From assembly GCF_015477355.1 (NCBI RefSeq), contig NZ_JADLRJ010000002.1:682001-746000 (forward strand): a stretch of DNA of 64,000 bases, read 5' to 3'. Position numbers and translations under genes: made by a program. Of the stretch, positions 1 to 8,371 are shown in pieces; the first letter of the stretch is position 1; every line of letters starts with the position of its first letter. The notes beneath the pieces were generated by a model that worked only from the letters and a program-made list of their open reading frames with translations, made no database searches and was not told the origin of the DNA. This DNA is from Nocardia blacklockiae. Its GTDB lineage: Bacteria > Actinomycetota > Actinomycetes > Mycobacteriales > Mycobacteriaceae.

Positions 1-2
1 CG

Positions 3-419
3 ACAGCCCAGTCCGCCGCCTGCGCCTGGGCTGGCACCACTTACCACGCGGGCGCCACCGTCGCCGCGGGTGGACGCGAGTACCGTTGCGGGACAGATGG
101 TTTCGGCGCTCCCTACTGGTTCGTGGGTGCACCGACCACGCGGCCCGACACCGTCGCGAATCCCGGCGCGCGCAGCGACCCCGCCGGACGGTTCAGCGCG
201 GGCGCCCGTCAGCCCGGCACGTCGTACAACGACTACTGCGTCGGCAACCAGCTGATCGCCGGCACCGAGGACATCTACCAGGTGGTCCGGGCCGCCGACG
301 GCCGGTTGTTCTGGAAGGCCGCGGGCCCCGTCTCCGGATGGCACTTCGGCCCGGAATCCGCACGCCCCGAAGCGACTTGGCGCACGGCGTCGCTCTGCTA
401 CGACGGCAACCTCACCTAG
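3..419 (+). CDS. Secreted Cys-containing protein, 3' end only
   Basis: The frame is open from the window edge to a TAG at 417-419, giving the last 138 residues of a longer protein. The fragment is rich in Gly, Ala, Thr, Trp and Tyr and has four cysteines (in ACAWAG, YRCGTD, DYCVGN and SLCYDG). That pattern suggests an extracytoplasmic, disulfide-bonded small domain, but no family was recognised. Its stop codon overlaps the 3' end of the convergent oxidoreductase gene by a few bases. The N-terminus and any signal peptide lie outside the window, so function is unknown. Confidence 0.6.
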   Translation, partial: TAQSAACAWAGTTYHAGATVAAGGREYRCGTDGFGAPYWFVGAPTTRPDTVANPGARSDPAGRFSAGARQPGTSYNDYCVGNQLIAGTEDIYQVVRAADGRLFWKAAGPVSGWHFGPESARPEATWRTASLCYDGNLT

Positions 420-1353
420 CCGCCGACCGGCGGGCACGGTCCAGTTCGCCGAGCAGTCGCCAGGTTCGGCGCTGATCCTCAGGGGTGGTCAGGTCGGTCT
501 GGGAGAACACCACGTCGGTCGCGCCCGCGTCGAAGTACTCCGCGACGCGGGCCGCGATGTGCTCCTCGTCGCCGATCACCACCAGGTCGGCGGCGCGGGC
601 GGCGCCCGACAGGCCGATGATGCGGGCATAGGACGGGATGGCGTCGTAGAAGGCGGTCTGTGTCGCCGCGGCCGCACGCGCCCGCTCGACGTCCGCGGTC
701 ACCACACCGGGGACCAGCACGGCGATGCGCGGCCGCGGCCGCCCGGCGGCGGCGCGCTCGATGGGTGCGACGATGTGTTCGGCCAGCGCCCGCGGCCCGA
801 CCAGGAACGGCAGCGTGCCGTCGGCCAGTTCGCCGGTGACCCGCAGCGCCTGCGGCCCCATCGCCGCCACCAACACCGGCAGCCGCGGCGCGGCACCGGC
901 GACGGCGGCCGGCAGCGGGTTCGCCGCAGTGACCGTCTCGCCCTGGAAATCGACTGCGCCCGTGGCGAATACGGAGTTCAAGACGGTGAGGAAGTCACGC
1001 AGCCGCGCGATCGGGCGCGCGAAGCCGACCCCGAAGGCCCGTTCGGTGGTGCCCGCCGTGCCCAGCGCCAGGCCGAGCGCGAAACGTCCGCCGGTGGCCG
1101 CCTGGGCCGTCTGCGCCTGACTCGCGATCAGCAGCGGGTGCCGCCCCGAGATCGGCACGGCGGACGTACCCACCTCGAGGCCCGGAACCTCCCGCCCCAC
1201 CACGGCCGCCACCTGCACGGCGTCGTGCGAGAACCCCTGTCCGAACCACACCGAACCCAACCCGGCGGCGGCCGCCTCCCGTCCCACCGCGACGGCGGCG
1301 TCCACCGCATTGTCGGTAGCGTCGAGTGCGAACGGCGACACCGCGATTCCCAT
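412..1353 (-). CDS. LLM-class (luciferase-like) F420-dependent oxidoreductase
   Basis: This 313-residue protein has the single-domain TIM-barrel pattern of the luciferase-like monooxygenase superfamily: an N-terminal strand (GIAVSPFAL), an AAAAGLGSVWFGQG segment, a GGRFALGLALG core motif, PVLVAAMGPQALRVTGELADG, and a C-terminal segment ending in the GATDVVFSQ strand. Actinobacterial members usually use cofactor F420 and oxidise alcohols or reduce activated alkenes; the substrate cannot be read from sequence. The reading frame is open far upstream, but family similarity begins at ATG 1353. It lies 35 nt downstream of the small membrane-protein gene on the same strand, so the two are probably co-transcribed. 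Confidence 0.8.
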   Translation of the reverse strand: MGIAVSPFALDATDNAVDAAVAVGREAAAAGLGSVWFGQGFSHDAVQVAAVVGREVPGLEVGTSAVPISGRHPLLIASQAQTAQAATGGRFALGLALGTAGTTERAFGVGFARPIARLRDFLTVLNSVFATGAVDFQGETVTAANPLPAAVAGAAPRLPVLVAAMGPQALRVTGELADGTLPFLVGPRALAEHIVAPIERAAAGRPRPRIAVLVPGVVTADVERARAAAATQTAFYDAIPSYARIIGLSGAARAADLVVIGDEEHIAARVAEYFDAGATDVVFSQTDLTTPEDQRRTWRLLGELDRARRSAAR

Positions 1354-1388
1354 GCCCACCCCCGGGCCAACTCCTCGACCCGGCTGCT

Positions 1389-1805
1389 CTATTCCGCGCC
1401 CTCGCGGTGTTCGAGGCCGACGGCGGCGAGGAGTTCGCGGCGGTCGTCGCGGAGTTTGGCGTTGTCGGCCTCGGCGGCCTGCATGAGGTCGGCGAGGCCG
1501 TCGGCCAGGGCGTTGAGTTTCTGCTGGACCGCGGCGTCGGAGCGGCGCTGGGTGTTCTGGAGCAGGGCGACCAGCAGGAAGGTGATCACGGTCGTGACCG
1601 TGTTGATGATCAGCTGCCAGGTGTCGATGTCGGTCACCACCACGGTGGGGGCCCACAGCACGACGATGAGCACGCAGGTGGTGAAGAACCACGCCTGCGA
1701 CACCCGATCGGCGACCACGGTGGCGAAGCGGTCGAACACCGACCGGTCGTCACCCACTTGCGAGGGCAGCACGGCGTCCGCGCGCTGAGAGTTGTTGTCC
1801 GACAT
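1389..1805 (-). CDS. Low-affinity iron permease-like small membrane protein
   Basis: This 138-residue protein has two predicted membrane helices (around residues 38-54 and 62-82), a conserved WQLIINTVTTVITFLLV segment, an LLQNTQRR stretch after helix 2, and a charged, probably coiled-coil tail. The arrangement matches the bacterial low-affinity iron permease family (PF04120-like), whose bacterial members are much shorter than the fungal transporter and lack proven iron transport. ATG 1805 follows a strong GCAGGAGGAACG ribosome-binding site. It appears to be the first gene of a two-gene minus-strand operon with the oxidoreductase, and is divergent from the hypX-like gene. Calling it an iron transporter would over-reach. 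Confidence 0.75.
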   Translation of the reverse strand: MSDNNSQRADAVLPSQVGDDRSVFDRFATVVADRVSQAWFFTTCVLIVVLWAPTVVVTDIDTWQLIINTVTTVITFLLVALLQNTQRRSDAAVQQKLNALADGLADLMQAAEADNAKLRDDRRELLAAVGLEHREGAE

Positions 1806-2019
1806 CGTTCCTCCTGCTCGGGGCGGCGGGCGCGGCCCTATCGATCCGGCGAGCTGGTGCTGTCGACATACCCGCACCGGGGGCCGCGAAACGGTGCGTG
1901 GTTGCTCCCGGTGTGCCCGAGATGCACTGCAATTGGCGTCCCGCTAGTTTCGTGGAGAACGTTTCATTCGAATCGGCGATCCCGGTTCGCCTAGCAGCAC
2001 CCCCTGATGGAGGAAAACC

Positions 2020-3714
2020 GTGCGCATCCTGCTGGTCGCCAGCGCATTCAACAGTCTCACGCAGCGGGTTCACACCGAGTTGCGCGAACGCGGGCACCGG
2101 GTCGGCGTCGAACTGGCGCTGGGTGACGACCTGCTGCGGGCGCGGGTGGCGCAGTTCCGGCCGGATCTGATTCTCGCCCCGATGCTGACCACGGCGATCC
2201 CGGAGGACGTCTGGTCCCGGCACACCGTGCTGATCGTGCATCCCGGTCCCAAGGGCGACCGCGGGCCCTCGTCGCTGGACTGGGCCATCCGCGAGGACGC
2301 GCCGGAGTGGGGCGTCACGGTGCTGCAGGCCGTCGCGGAGATGGACGCCGGGCCGATCTGGGCCTCCGAGCCGTTCCCCGTCGCGGCGTGCGGCAAGAGC
2401 GAGCTCTACCGCAACGAAGTGTCCGACGCGGCCGTGCGGGCGGTGCTGCGCGCTGTCGAGCGATTCGCCGACCCCGACTTCACGCCCGAACCGCTCGACT
2501 ACGACCGCCCCGACGTGCGCGGGCAGCTGCGGCCGTATCACGCGCAGGAGTTCCGGCGCATCGACTGGTCGGCCGACGACACCGCGACGGTGCTGCGCCG
2601 GCTGCGCGCGGCCGACTCCCAGCCGGGCGTGCTGGACGAGCTGTTCGGCCGGCAGTACTTCGTGCACGGCGGGCACAACGAGGACCGCCTGCGCGGCTAC
2701 CCGGGCGCGGTGATCGCCACCCGCGACGGCGCGATCTGCCGGGCCACCGTGGACGGTGCGGTGTGGCTGCCGCAGCTGCGGCCGCGCCGCACGCCCGGCG
2801 GTCCCGCGACGTTCAAGCGGCCCGCGGTCGACGTGCTCGGCCCCGACCTGCTCGCCGGGGTCCCCGAGGTGCCGGTGACGCCGTTCGAGGCCGCCACCCG
2901 CGACACCTGGTCGGAACTGCGCTACCGCGAGCACGGCGAGGTCGGCTACCTCGAATTCGCCTTCGCCGGTGGCGCGATGAGCACCGGCCAGTGCCGCCGC
3001 CTGCTGGCCGCCTACCGACAGGCCGCGCAGCGCCCGGTGAACGTGCTGGTGCTGGGCCCGCCGCGGGACTTCTTCTCCAACGGCATCCACCTGAACGTCA
3101 TCGAGGCGGCGGCCGATCCGGCCGAGGAGTCCTGGCACAACATCAACGCGATGAACGACCTGGTCGAGGCCATTCTCACCACCACGGACAAGCTGGTGGT
3201 CTCGGCGCTGGCCGGCAATGCCGCCGCGGGCGGCGTGATGCTGGCGCTGGCCGCCGACGAGGTCTGGTGCCGGGAGTCGGCGGTGCTGAACCCGCACTAC
3301 CGGCTGATGGGCCTGCACGGGTCGGAGTACTGGACCTACACGCTGCCCCGGCGGGTCGGCAGCGACCTCGCCGACCGGCTCACGCGCGAGACGCTTCCGG
3401 TCGGCGCCCGGCACGCCGCGCGGATCGGCCTGGTGGACCGGGTGGCTCCCGGCGGTGCGGCCGAGTTCCGGGCCTGGGTGCGCGGGGAGGCCGAGGCGCT
3501 GGCCGCGTCGCCGGAACTGGCGGATCGGCTGGTGGCCAAGAAGCAGCGCCGCGCCGCCGACGAGGCGGCCAAACCGCTGTCTGCCTACCGGGATTACGAA
3601 CTGGCGCAAATGCGCCAGAACTTCTACGGCGAGAACGAGCCGTACCACCGGCTGCGCCGAAACTTCGTGCACAAGGTGCGTCCGCAGGTGACACCGACCC
3701 ACCTACTCGCCTGA
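2020..3714 (+). CDS. hypX: HypX/HoxX-like formyltransferase/enoyl-CoA hydratase fusion
   Basis: This 564-residue protein joins an N-terminal formyl-transferase domain (HPGPKGDRGPSSLDWAI, then VAEMDAGPIWASEPF, residues about 1-270) to a C-terminal crotonase-like domain (DFFSNGIHLNVIE, then LAGNAAAGGVMLALAADEVW, residues about 295-530). That two-domain order is diagnostic of HypX/HoxX, which makes CO from formyl-tetrahydrofolate through formyl-CoA for the Fe(CN)2CO centre of NiFe hydrogenases. The GTG start follows a GGAGGAAAACC ribosome-binding site. No hydrogenase structural or hyp genes are in the window, so any hydrogenase partner is distant, or the enzyme serves another one-carbon role. 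Confidence 0.88.
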   Translation: MRILLVASAFNSLTQRVHTELRERGHRVGVELALGDDLLRARVAQFRPDLILAPMLTTAIPEDVWSRHTVLIVHPGPKGDRGPSSLDWAIREDAPEWGVTVLQAVAEMDAGPIWASEPFPVAACGKSELYRNEVSDAAVRAVLRAVERFADPDFTPEPLDYDRPDVRGQLRPYHAQEFRRIDWSADDTATVLRRLRAADSQPGVLDELFGRQYFVHGGHNEDRLRGYPGAVIATRDGAICRATVDGAVWLPQLRPRRTPGGPATFKRPAVDVLGPDLLAGVPEVPVTPFEAATRDTWSELRYREHGEVGYLEFAFAGGAMSTGQCRRLLAAYRQAAQRPVNVLVLGPPRDFFSNGIHLNVIEAAADPAEESWHNINAMNDLVEAILTTTDKLVVSALAGNAAAGGVMLALAADEVWCRESAVLNPHYRLMGLHGSEYWTYTLPRRVGSDLADRLTRETLPVGARHAARIGLVDRVAPGGAAEFRAWVRGEAEALAASPELADRLVAKKQRRAADEAAKPLSAYRDYELAQMRQNFYGENEPYHRLRRNFVHKVRPQVTPTHLLA

Positions 3715-3826
3715 GCCGCTGGTCCGGCGGTACGAAGCTTTCACATTGCAATCCCCAACCCGTCCCGGGATGAACTATGGTCCGGTCACGGATTGATAAC
3801 TGCTGTTGCCATTGGAGAAGTACGCC

Positions 3827-4765
3827 GTGCTGGAGCTCGACCATTTCAACCATGGGTTGCTGACGCCCATCCTCGCCTATCTGATGTCGTTCATCGGCTC
3901 TGTGCTCGGCCTTCGCTGTGCCGTCCACGCCCGCTCGTCCCGCTGGCCCGGCGGCTGGCTCATCGCCGCGGCGGTGGCGCTGGGTGGTTGCGGCATCTGG
4001 GTCATGCACTTCACCGCCATGCTCGGTTTCTCCATTCAGGGCATGACCGTGCGCTACAACGTGCCGATGACGTTGCTCAGCGCGGCCATCGCGATCGTGG
4101 TGGTGTGGATCGGGCTGTCCATCGTGGTCCGGGTGCGGCGGGAGGTGCTGGCGCTGCCGATCGGCGGGGCGGTCACCGGCATCGGGGTCGCGGCCATGCA
4201 CTACCTGGGCATGTCCGCGATGCACGCGGGCGCGCACGTCGAGTACGGCATCGGGCTGGTGACGCTGTCGATCGTGATCGCGGTGGTCGCGGCCACGGCG
4301 GCGCTGTGGTTCATGCTGCACGTGCACGGCTTCGGGGCCACCCTCGGCGCGGCGGTGATCATGGGCTTGGCGGTCTGCGGCATGCACTACACGGGCATGG
4401 CGTCGATGAGCGCGCACCGCGGTGACCACGCCGCGGCGGCGAACGGAGTCGAGCCGGTCGAGCTGCTCACGCCGCTGATCATGACCGTCACGCTGGTCAC
4501 CATGATGCTGATCGTGCTGGTCGGCTTGGCCGAGGTCGACACCCCCGGCCGCGGGGAGATCGACGACCTCGACGAGCCCGCGCCGGCCGACAGCGGTCGC
4601 AACTGGCCGCGCCTGGACCCGTTCTCCGACGCGCCCCGCCAGCCGGTGCGCGCGCCCCAGCCGCCCCAGCAACAGCAGCAGTCCGTCCCGACCTCGGTCA
4701 GCCTGCGGGCCGCCAGCACCCGCGCCGCCGACAACGGTCCGGGGTTCGGCCGCCAGCAGCGCTGA
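3827..4765 (+). CDS. MHYT-domain integral membrane sensor
   Basis: This 312-residue protein has about seven membrane helices and three MHYT signatures: GIWVMHFTAM, GVAAMHYLGMSAM and VCGMHYTGMASM. MHYT domains are proposed to sense diatomic gases (O2, CO, NO) through a metal held by the Met and His residues. In many bacteria the module is fused to GGDEF, EAL or kinase domains; here the C-terminus is only a disordered Pro/Gln-rich tail, so no output domain is visible. GTG 3827 is preferred because it follows GGAGAAG at suitable spacing; TTG 3806 in the same frame is possible. It follows the hypX-like gene by about 110 nt on the same strand. Confidence 0.85.
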   Translation: MLELDHFNHGLLTPILAYLMSFIGSVLGLRCAVHARSSRWPGGWLIAAAVALGGCGIWVMHFTAMLGFSIQGMTVRYNVPMTLLSAAIAIVVVWIGLSIVVRVRREVLALPIGGAVTGIGVAAMHYLGMSAMHAGAHVEYGIGLVTLSIVIAVVAATAALWFMLHVHGFGATLGAAVIMGLAVCGMHYTGMASMSAHRGDHAAAANGVEPVELLTPLIMTVTLVTMMLIVLVGLAEVDTPGRGEIDDLDEPAPADSGRNWPRLDPFSDAPRQPVRAPQPPQQQQQSVPTSVSLRAASTRAADNGPGFGRQQR

Positions 4766-4950
4766 CCGGGCGTCACCACCGAATCCTATTGCGCGGCAAC
4801 ACTTTCCGAGACGAGGTCCGCCGGGACGGCATGGCATCACGCTTTCCCGGCGATCCTCCCCGAATTCCCCGGTGTCCGCGGCCCGTACGGGCTGTGCTGA
4901 AATCATGGGCGGGACGGCGTGCTGGACAGCGACAACGAAAGTCACTCGTG

Positions 4951-5181
4951 ATGCGCAAGGTGTGGCGGCGGAAGCCGGCGGCGGAGGACTACGGTCTGCT
5001 CGTGACCGTGGCGACGGTCTTCGACGAGACCACGGCCGGTGATGTGGCGCGGCTGCTGCGCGACCACGGCATCCGGTCCACCCGCGGGCGCGCCGGCCGC
5101 GCCCGCAACCGCATGCGCATCCTGGTCTTCCCCGAAGACGCCCGTCGCGCCTACGACGTGCTGTTCCTGCACACCAGCTGA
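4951..5181 (+). CDS. Small DUF2007-like protein
   Basis: This is a 76-residue soluble protein. A basic start (MRKVWRRKPA) leads into LLVTVATVFDETTAGDVARLLRDHGI, an Arg-rich middle, and MRILVFPEDARRAYDVLF. The beta-alpha-beta pattern, a VA-x-LLRxxGI helix and a closing 'V-x-PEDA-x-RAxxVL' resemble the DUF2007 putative signal-transducing family. The frame is open further upstream with an atypical composition, so ATG 4951 was chosen, with GTG 4948 as an alternative. It ends 17 nt before the epoxide-hydrolase-like gene on the same strand. The family assignment is from motif shape only. Confidence 0.6.
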   Translation: MRKVWRRKPAAEDYGLLVTVATVFDETTAGDVARLLRDHGIRSTRGRAGRARNRMRILVFPEDARRAYDVLFLHTS

Positions 5182-5198
5182 CGAATCGACCGCGGCCC

Positions 5199-6440
5199 AT
5201 GCCCGAACACACCGGCGCCCCGCGCCCGTTCCCGTTGCGGCCCGAGCCGATTCACGTCTCGGACGCGGTGCTGGCGGATCTGCGCAAGCGGCTCGAGCTC
5301 ACCCGGTGGCCCGAGGACGCGGGTAACCGCGACTGGTACTACGGCGTCGACCGCTACTGCCTGGAACGGCTGGTGCACTACTGGCGCACCGGGTTCGACT
5401 GGCGCGCGGCCGAGGCGCGGATCAACGCCTACGAGCACTACCGCGTCGAAATCGACGGTGTGCCGGTGCATTTCATGCGCAGGCCGGGCGTGGGGCCCGC
5501 GCCGACACCGCTGATCCTCACACACGGGTGGCCGTGGACGTTCTGGCACTGGGCCCGAGTGGTGGACCCGCTGGCCGATCCGGGCGCCCACGGCGGCGAT
5601 CCGGCCGAGGCGTTCGACGTGATCGTCCCGTCGTTCCCGGGTTTCGGGTTCTCCGCTCCGCTGCCCGACCGTCCGGACATGAACTTCTGGAAGGTCGCCG
5701 ACCTCTGGCACACGCTGATGACCGAGATCTTGGGCCACCCGCGCTACGCCGCCGCGGGATGTGATGTCGGGGCGCTGGTCACCGGGCAGCTGGGCCACAA
5801 GTACGCCGCCGAACTGTACGGCATCCACATCGGCTCGGGCCTGCGCCTGGACCTGTTCACCGGCGACCGGGCCTGGGATTACAGTGGCGGCCAACCGATT
5901 CCGGCCGGATTACCCGCCGACGTACACGCCCGGGTCGTCGAATTCGACCGGCGCTTCGCCGTCCACCTGGCCGCGCACGTGCTCGACTCCAGCACGCTGG
6001 CCGTCGGGCTGTCCGACTCTCCCGCCGGCATGCTGGCGTGGATCCTGCAGCGGTGGAAGAGCTGGAGCGACAACGGCGGCGACGTGGAATCGGTCTTCGG
6101 CGCGGACGACCTGCTCACCCACGCGACGATCTTCTGGGCGAACAATTCCATCGGCACCTCGATCCGCACCTACGCCAACAACAATCGCTACCCGTGGACT
6201 CCGTCGCACGACCGGCGGCCGGTTGTCGAGGCGCCCACCGGGATCACCTTCGTCGCTCACGAGAACCCGCCGGGCGTCACCACCGAACGCCGCGTCGAGC
6301 ACTATCTCGCGAGCGATCGCGCGGGCTGGTACAACCTGGTGAATCTCACCGCGCACGAGCGCGGGGGCCATTTCATTCCGTGGGAGATTCCGGCCGAATG
6401 GGTGGACGATCTCCGGCGCACATTTCGCGGACGGCGCTGA
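5199..6440 (+). CDS. Epoxide hydrolase-family alpha/beta hydrolase (EHN type)
   Basis: This 413-residue protein has the epoxide hydrolase N-terminal cap region (residues about 11-115, including LRKRLELTRWPED) followed by an alpha/beta hydrolase fold. The oxyanion-hole motif is HGWPW (His109), the nucleophile elbow is GCDVGA (Asp189), and a C-terminal His lies in ERGGHFIPWE. An aspartate nucleophile supports an epoxide hydrolase rather than an esterase. Length and order match the microsomal-type EHN family common in actinomycetes, where natural substrates are usually unknown. It is convergent with the NlpC/P60 gene, with 24 nt between the stop codons. Confidence 0.85.
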   Translation: MPEHTGAPRPFPLRPEPIHVSDAVLADLRKRLELTRWPEDAGNRDWYYGVDRYCLERLVHYWRTGFDWRAAEARINAYEHYRVEIDGVPVHFMRRPGVGPAPTPLILTHGWPWTFWHWARVVDPLADPGAHGGDPAEAFDVIVPSFPGFGFSAPLPDRPDMNFWKVADLWHTLMTEILGHPRYAAAGCDVGALVTGQLGHKYAAELYGIHIGSGLRLDLFTGDRAWDYSGGQPIPAGLPADVHARVVEFDRRFAVHLAAHVLDSSTLAVGLSDSPAGMLAWILQRWKSWSDNGGDVESVFGADDLLTHATIFWANNSIGTSIRTYANNNRYPWTPSHDRRPVVEAPTGITFVAHENPPGVTTERRVEHYLASDRAGWYNLVNLTAHERGGHFIPWEIPAEWVDDLRRTFRGRR

Positions 6441-6464
6441 ATCGGCCTGCGCTGCGGGCATCGG

Positions 6465-7298
6465 TCAGAACCTCCGGGCGCCGCTGGCGGGCATCTGCGA
6501 CAGGTCCGTCATCACCACGCCCGTGCTGTTGGTGCCCGCGTGGATGACCTTGCCGTCGCCGGCGTAGAGGGCCGAGTGGCCGCCGCCGTAGAACGACACC
6601 ATGTCGCCGGGCTCCAATTCGTCCATGCCGACCGGAGTTCCGGCCGAGAGCTGGTCGTAACTCGTGCGGGGCACATCGACCCCGGCTTGCCCGTAGGACC
6701 ACTGCACCAGCCCGGAGCAGTCGAAGGAATCGGGTCCGGCCGAGCCGTAGCCGTAGGACGCGCCCAGCTTCGATTCCGCCGCCTCGACGGCGCGTTCGCC
6801 GCGGGTCTTCTCGGGCGTCACGGCCGGAGCGGCCGGAGCCGGGGCGGGCAGATCGGGCAGCACATACGTGCCCGGCACACCGGGCGCGCCGAGCAGCGCG
6901 CGAATATCGAGGCCCGGCACGGCGGACTGCAATTGATTCACGATGCCGGTGACGGCGGACTCCGAATAGGGCGCCACCTCCGGCGCGGCCACGGGGGCGA
7001 TTTCCGGCACGGCCGCCGCGACCGGAATATCCGGCTCGGCCTCCGTCACCGTAATATCGGGTACCGCCTCGATACCCGGCGTCGCGACCATGATGCCCGG
7101 AATTTCCCGGGGCGCCGGAATTTCGATCGGCACCTCCACGGAGCCGATACCCGGCACGGATATCTGCTGCGCCGAGGCCTGGCCCGTGGTCAAGAGGAGT
7201 GCGCCGAGTGCACCGAATACCACCGCCGCGGCCGCCGCCAGCCACCAGAAGAGGCGCTGCGGGGAGCGGGTATATCGGACGTCGTCGGTTCCTGCCAT
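6465..7298 (-). CDS. NlpC/P60 peptidoglycan endopeptidase with membrane anchor
   Basis: This 277-residue protein has one N-terminal membrane helix or uncleaved signal (FWWLAAAAAVVFGALGALLL), a long Pro/Glu/Ala/Val-rich linker with repeated VPGI, IPAP and VPEIAPV units, and a C-terminal NlpC/P60 domain. Catalytic Cys lies in DSFDCSGLVQWSY and His in GGGHSALYAG, as in RipA/RipB-type D-Glu-mDAP endopeptidases of mycobacteria. ATG 7298 follows GGAGGACCGATC. Upstream sequence to the parB terminator is unusually AT-rich for this window and probably carries the promoter. A role in cell-wall remodelling is inferred from the family. Confidence 0.87.
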   Translation of the reverse strand: MAGTDDVRYTRSPQRLFWWLAAAAAVVFGALGALLLTTGQASAQQISVPGIGSVEVPIEIPAPREIPGIMVATPGIEAVPDITVTEAEPDIPVAAAVPEIAPVAAPEVAPYSESAVTGIVNQLQSAVPGLDIRALLGAPGVPGTYVLPDLPAPAPAAPAVTPEKTRGERAVEAAESKLGASYGYGSAGPDSFDCSGLVQWSYGQAGVDVPRTSYDQLSAGTPVGMDELEPGDMVSFYGGGHSALYAGDGKVIHAGTNSTGVVMTDLSQMPASGARRF

Positions 7299-7471
7299 GA
7301 TCGGTCCTCCGATCCTCTCGTCTCGAACAGATTCGAGAAATATCCCGTGTTCGTTCCGGTACCAGCGGATCCGAGAGGCCATGTTTCGCCCGCCCCGATA
7401 CGAATGCAAGTAAATAAGTGGATATAAGTGATAACAAGAAGATAAACATCGGAAAACTGTACGATCACGAA

Positions 7472-7512
7472 AGAATGCCCCGCTTCGGATATTTTCCGAA
7501 GCGGGGCATTCT
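7472..7512 (-). terminator. Perfect 18-bp hairpin terminator after the parB-like gene
   Basis: The arms AGAATGCCCCGCTTCGGA (7472-7489) and its exact complement (7495-7512) flank a 5-nt A/T loop. On the minus strand the stem begins 10 nt after the parB-like stop codon and is followed by TTTCG. It is one of the cleanest intrinsic-terminator shapes in the window. Confidence 0.8.
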
Positions 7513-7522
7513 CGAAAGGAAC

Positions 7523-8371
7523 TCAAGCGGTGATCTGCTGCTCGATCCGCTCCGCCATGGTGCGTAGTCTCGCCGCGAATTCGCGAGCCGCGTCCGGGTC
7601 GCCGGTGGACCCCTTGACGACCCGGCGGGTCAGCGCGACCAGCCGGGACTCCACGGTGCTGAACAGATCCGCGGGGCGTTCGGCGGCCGCCTGCTCGCGC
7701 GTCTCACCGCGCAACCAGGCCTGCAGCCGCCGCACGGCCGCCTCCTTCTCGAACCGTTCCGGCAGGACGGCCACCGCCTCCCGCAATTTGCCCGCGGTGA
7801 TCTTCACGTCGTCGGCCGCGAGGGTGGCGTAGACCGTCACCGCGGCCTCCTCGCCGTGCTCGGCGGCCACCGGCAGCAACTCCCGGATCTGGCCCTCGTT
7901 GATGCCCGGCGCCATCGGGTGCAGTTTGGCGGCCAGCGGCCAGGCCCGGATCAGCTTGTGGGCGTAGGAGCGCTGCATATCCCACCGCTGCTCGACGTAG
8001 TCGTCGAAGGTGCCGTATTCGCTGCGGTACAGCCGCCCGTCGCGGACGATCTGCAAGGCCCGCCCGGCCGCCCAGAACGCCAGGCGCAAAGTGCCGATGG
8101 ACGATTCACAAGCCGACAATTGATCCTGCTCGACCGCGGTGAGCGGGCCGTCGCCGGGCTTCGGCAGCGGCATCGTCAGCACGTTCGCGGTGGCGTCGGC
8201 TGCCGAATCCGAGGGCACCACCGACAGATTCCGTGCCGACCGCCGCCATTCCGCGTCGCGCAGCGGCGACACGGGCGGCGTGTGCTCGGCGGTATCGGCC
8301 AGCGGATTGACGGCGACGGCGGCAGCGCTCGATTTGCCGCCGATCACGGATTTCCTGCGTTGCGGAGGCAT
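7523..8371 (-). CDS. parB: ParB-like partner/DNA-binding protein of a ParA-type locus
   Basis: This 282-residue protein has no recognisable ParB nuclease/CTPase motif. After a basic N-terminus and a flexible segment it shows ALQIVRDGRLYRSEYGTF-type sequence leading into DDYVEQRWDMQRSYAHKLI. That 'Y-x-TF-x-xY-x-E-x-RW-x-x-x-R-x-YA-x-x-LI' pattern is a helix-turn-helix-like module of plasmid- and phage-type accessory proteins. The C-terminal half is helical. Its ATG overlaps the ParA stop (ATGA, 8370-8373), so translation is coupled, and partnership with ParA is strongly implied. The name parB is positional rather than homology-based. Confidence 0.65.
   Translation of the reverse strand: MPPQRRKSVIGGKSSAAAVAVNPLADTAEHTPPVSPLRDAEWRRSARNLSVVPSDSAADATANVLTMPLPKPGDGPLTAVEQDQLSACESSIGTLRLAFWAAGRALQIVRDGRLYRSEYGTFDDYVEQRWDMQRSYAHKLIRAWPLAAKLHPMAPGINEGQIRELLPVAAEHGEEAAVTVYATLAADDVKITAGKLREAVAVLPERFEKEAAVRRLQAWLRGETREQAAAERPADLFSTVESRLVALTRRVVKGSTGDPDAAREFAARLRTMAERIEQQITA

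Noticed and set aside
1750-3702. 650-codon open frame on the minus strand across the hypX-like gene
   Set aside because: It runs opposite to a clearly homologous gene, is full of Arg, Gly, His and Pro with no fold-like motif, and results from the GC-rich codon bias.
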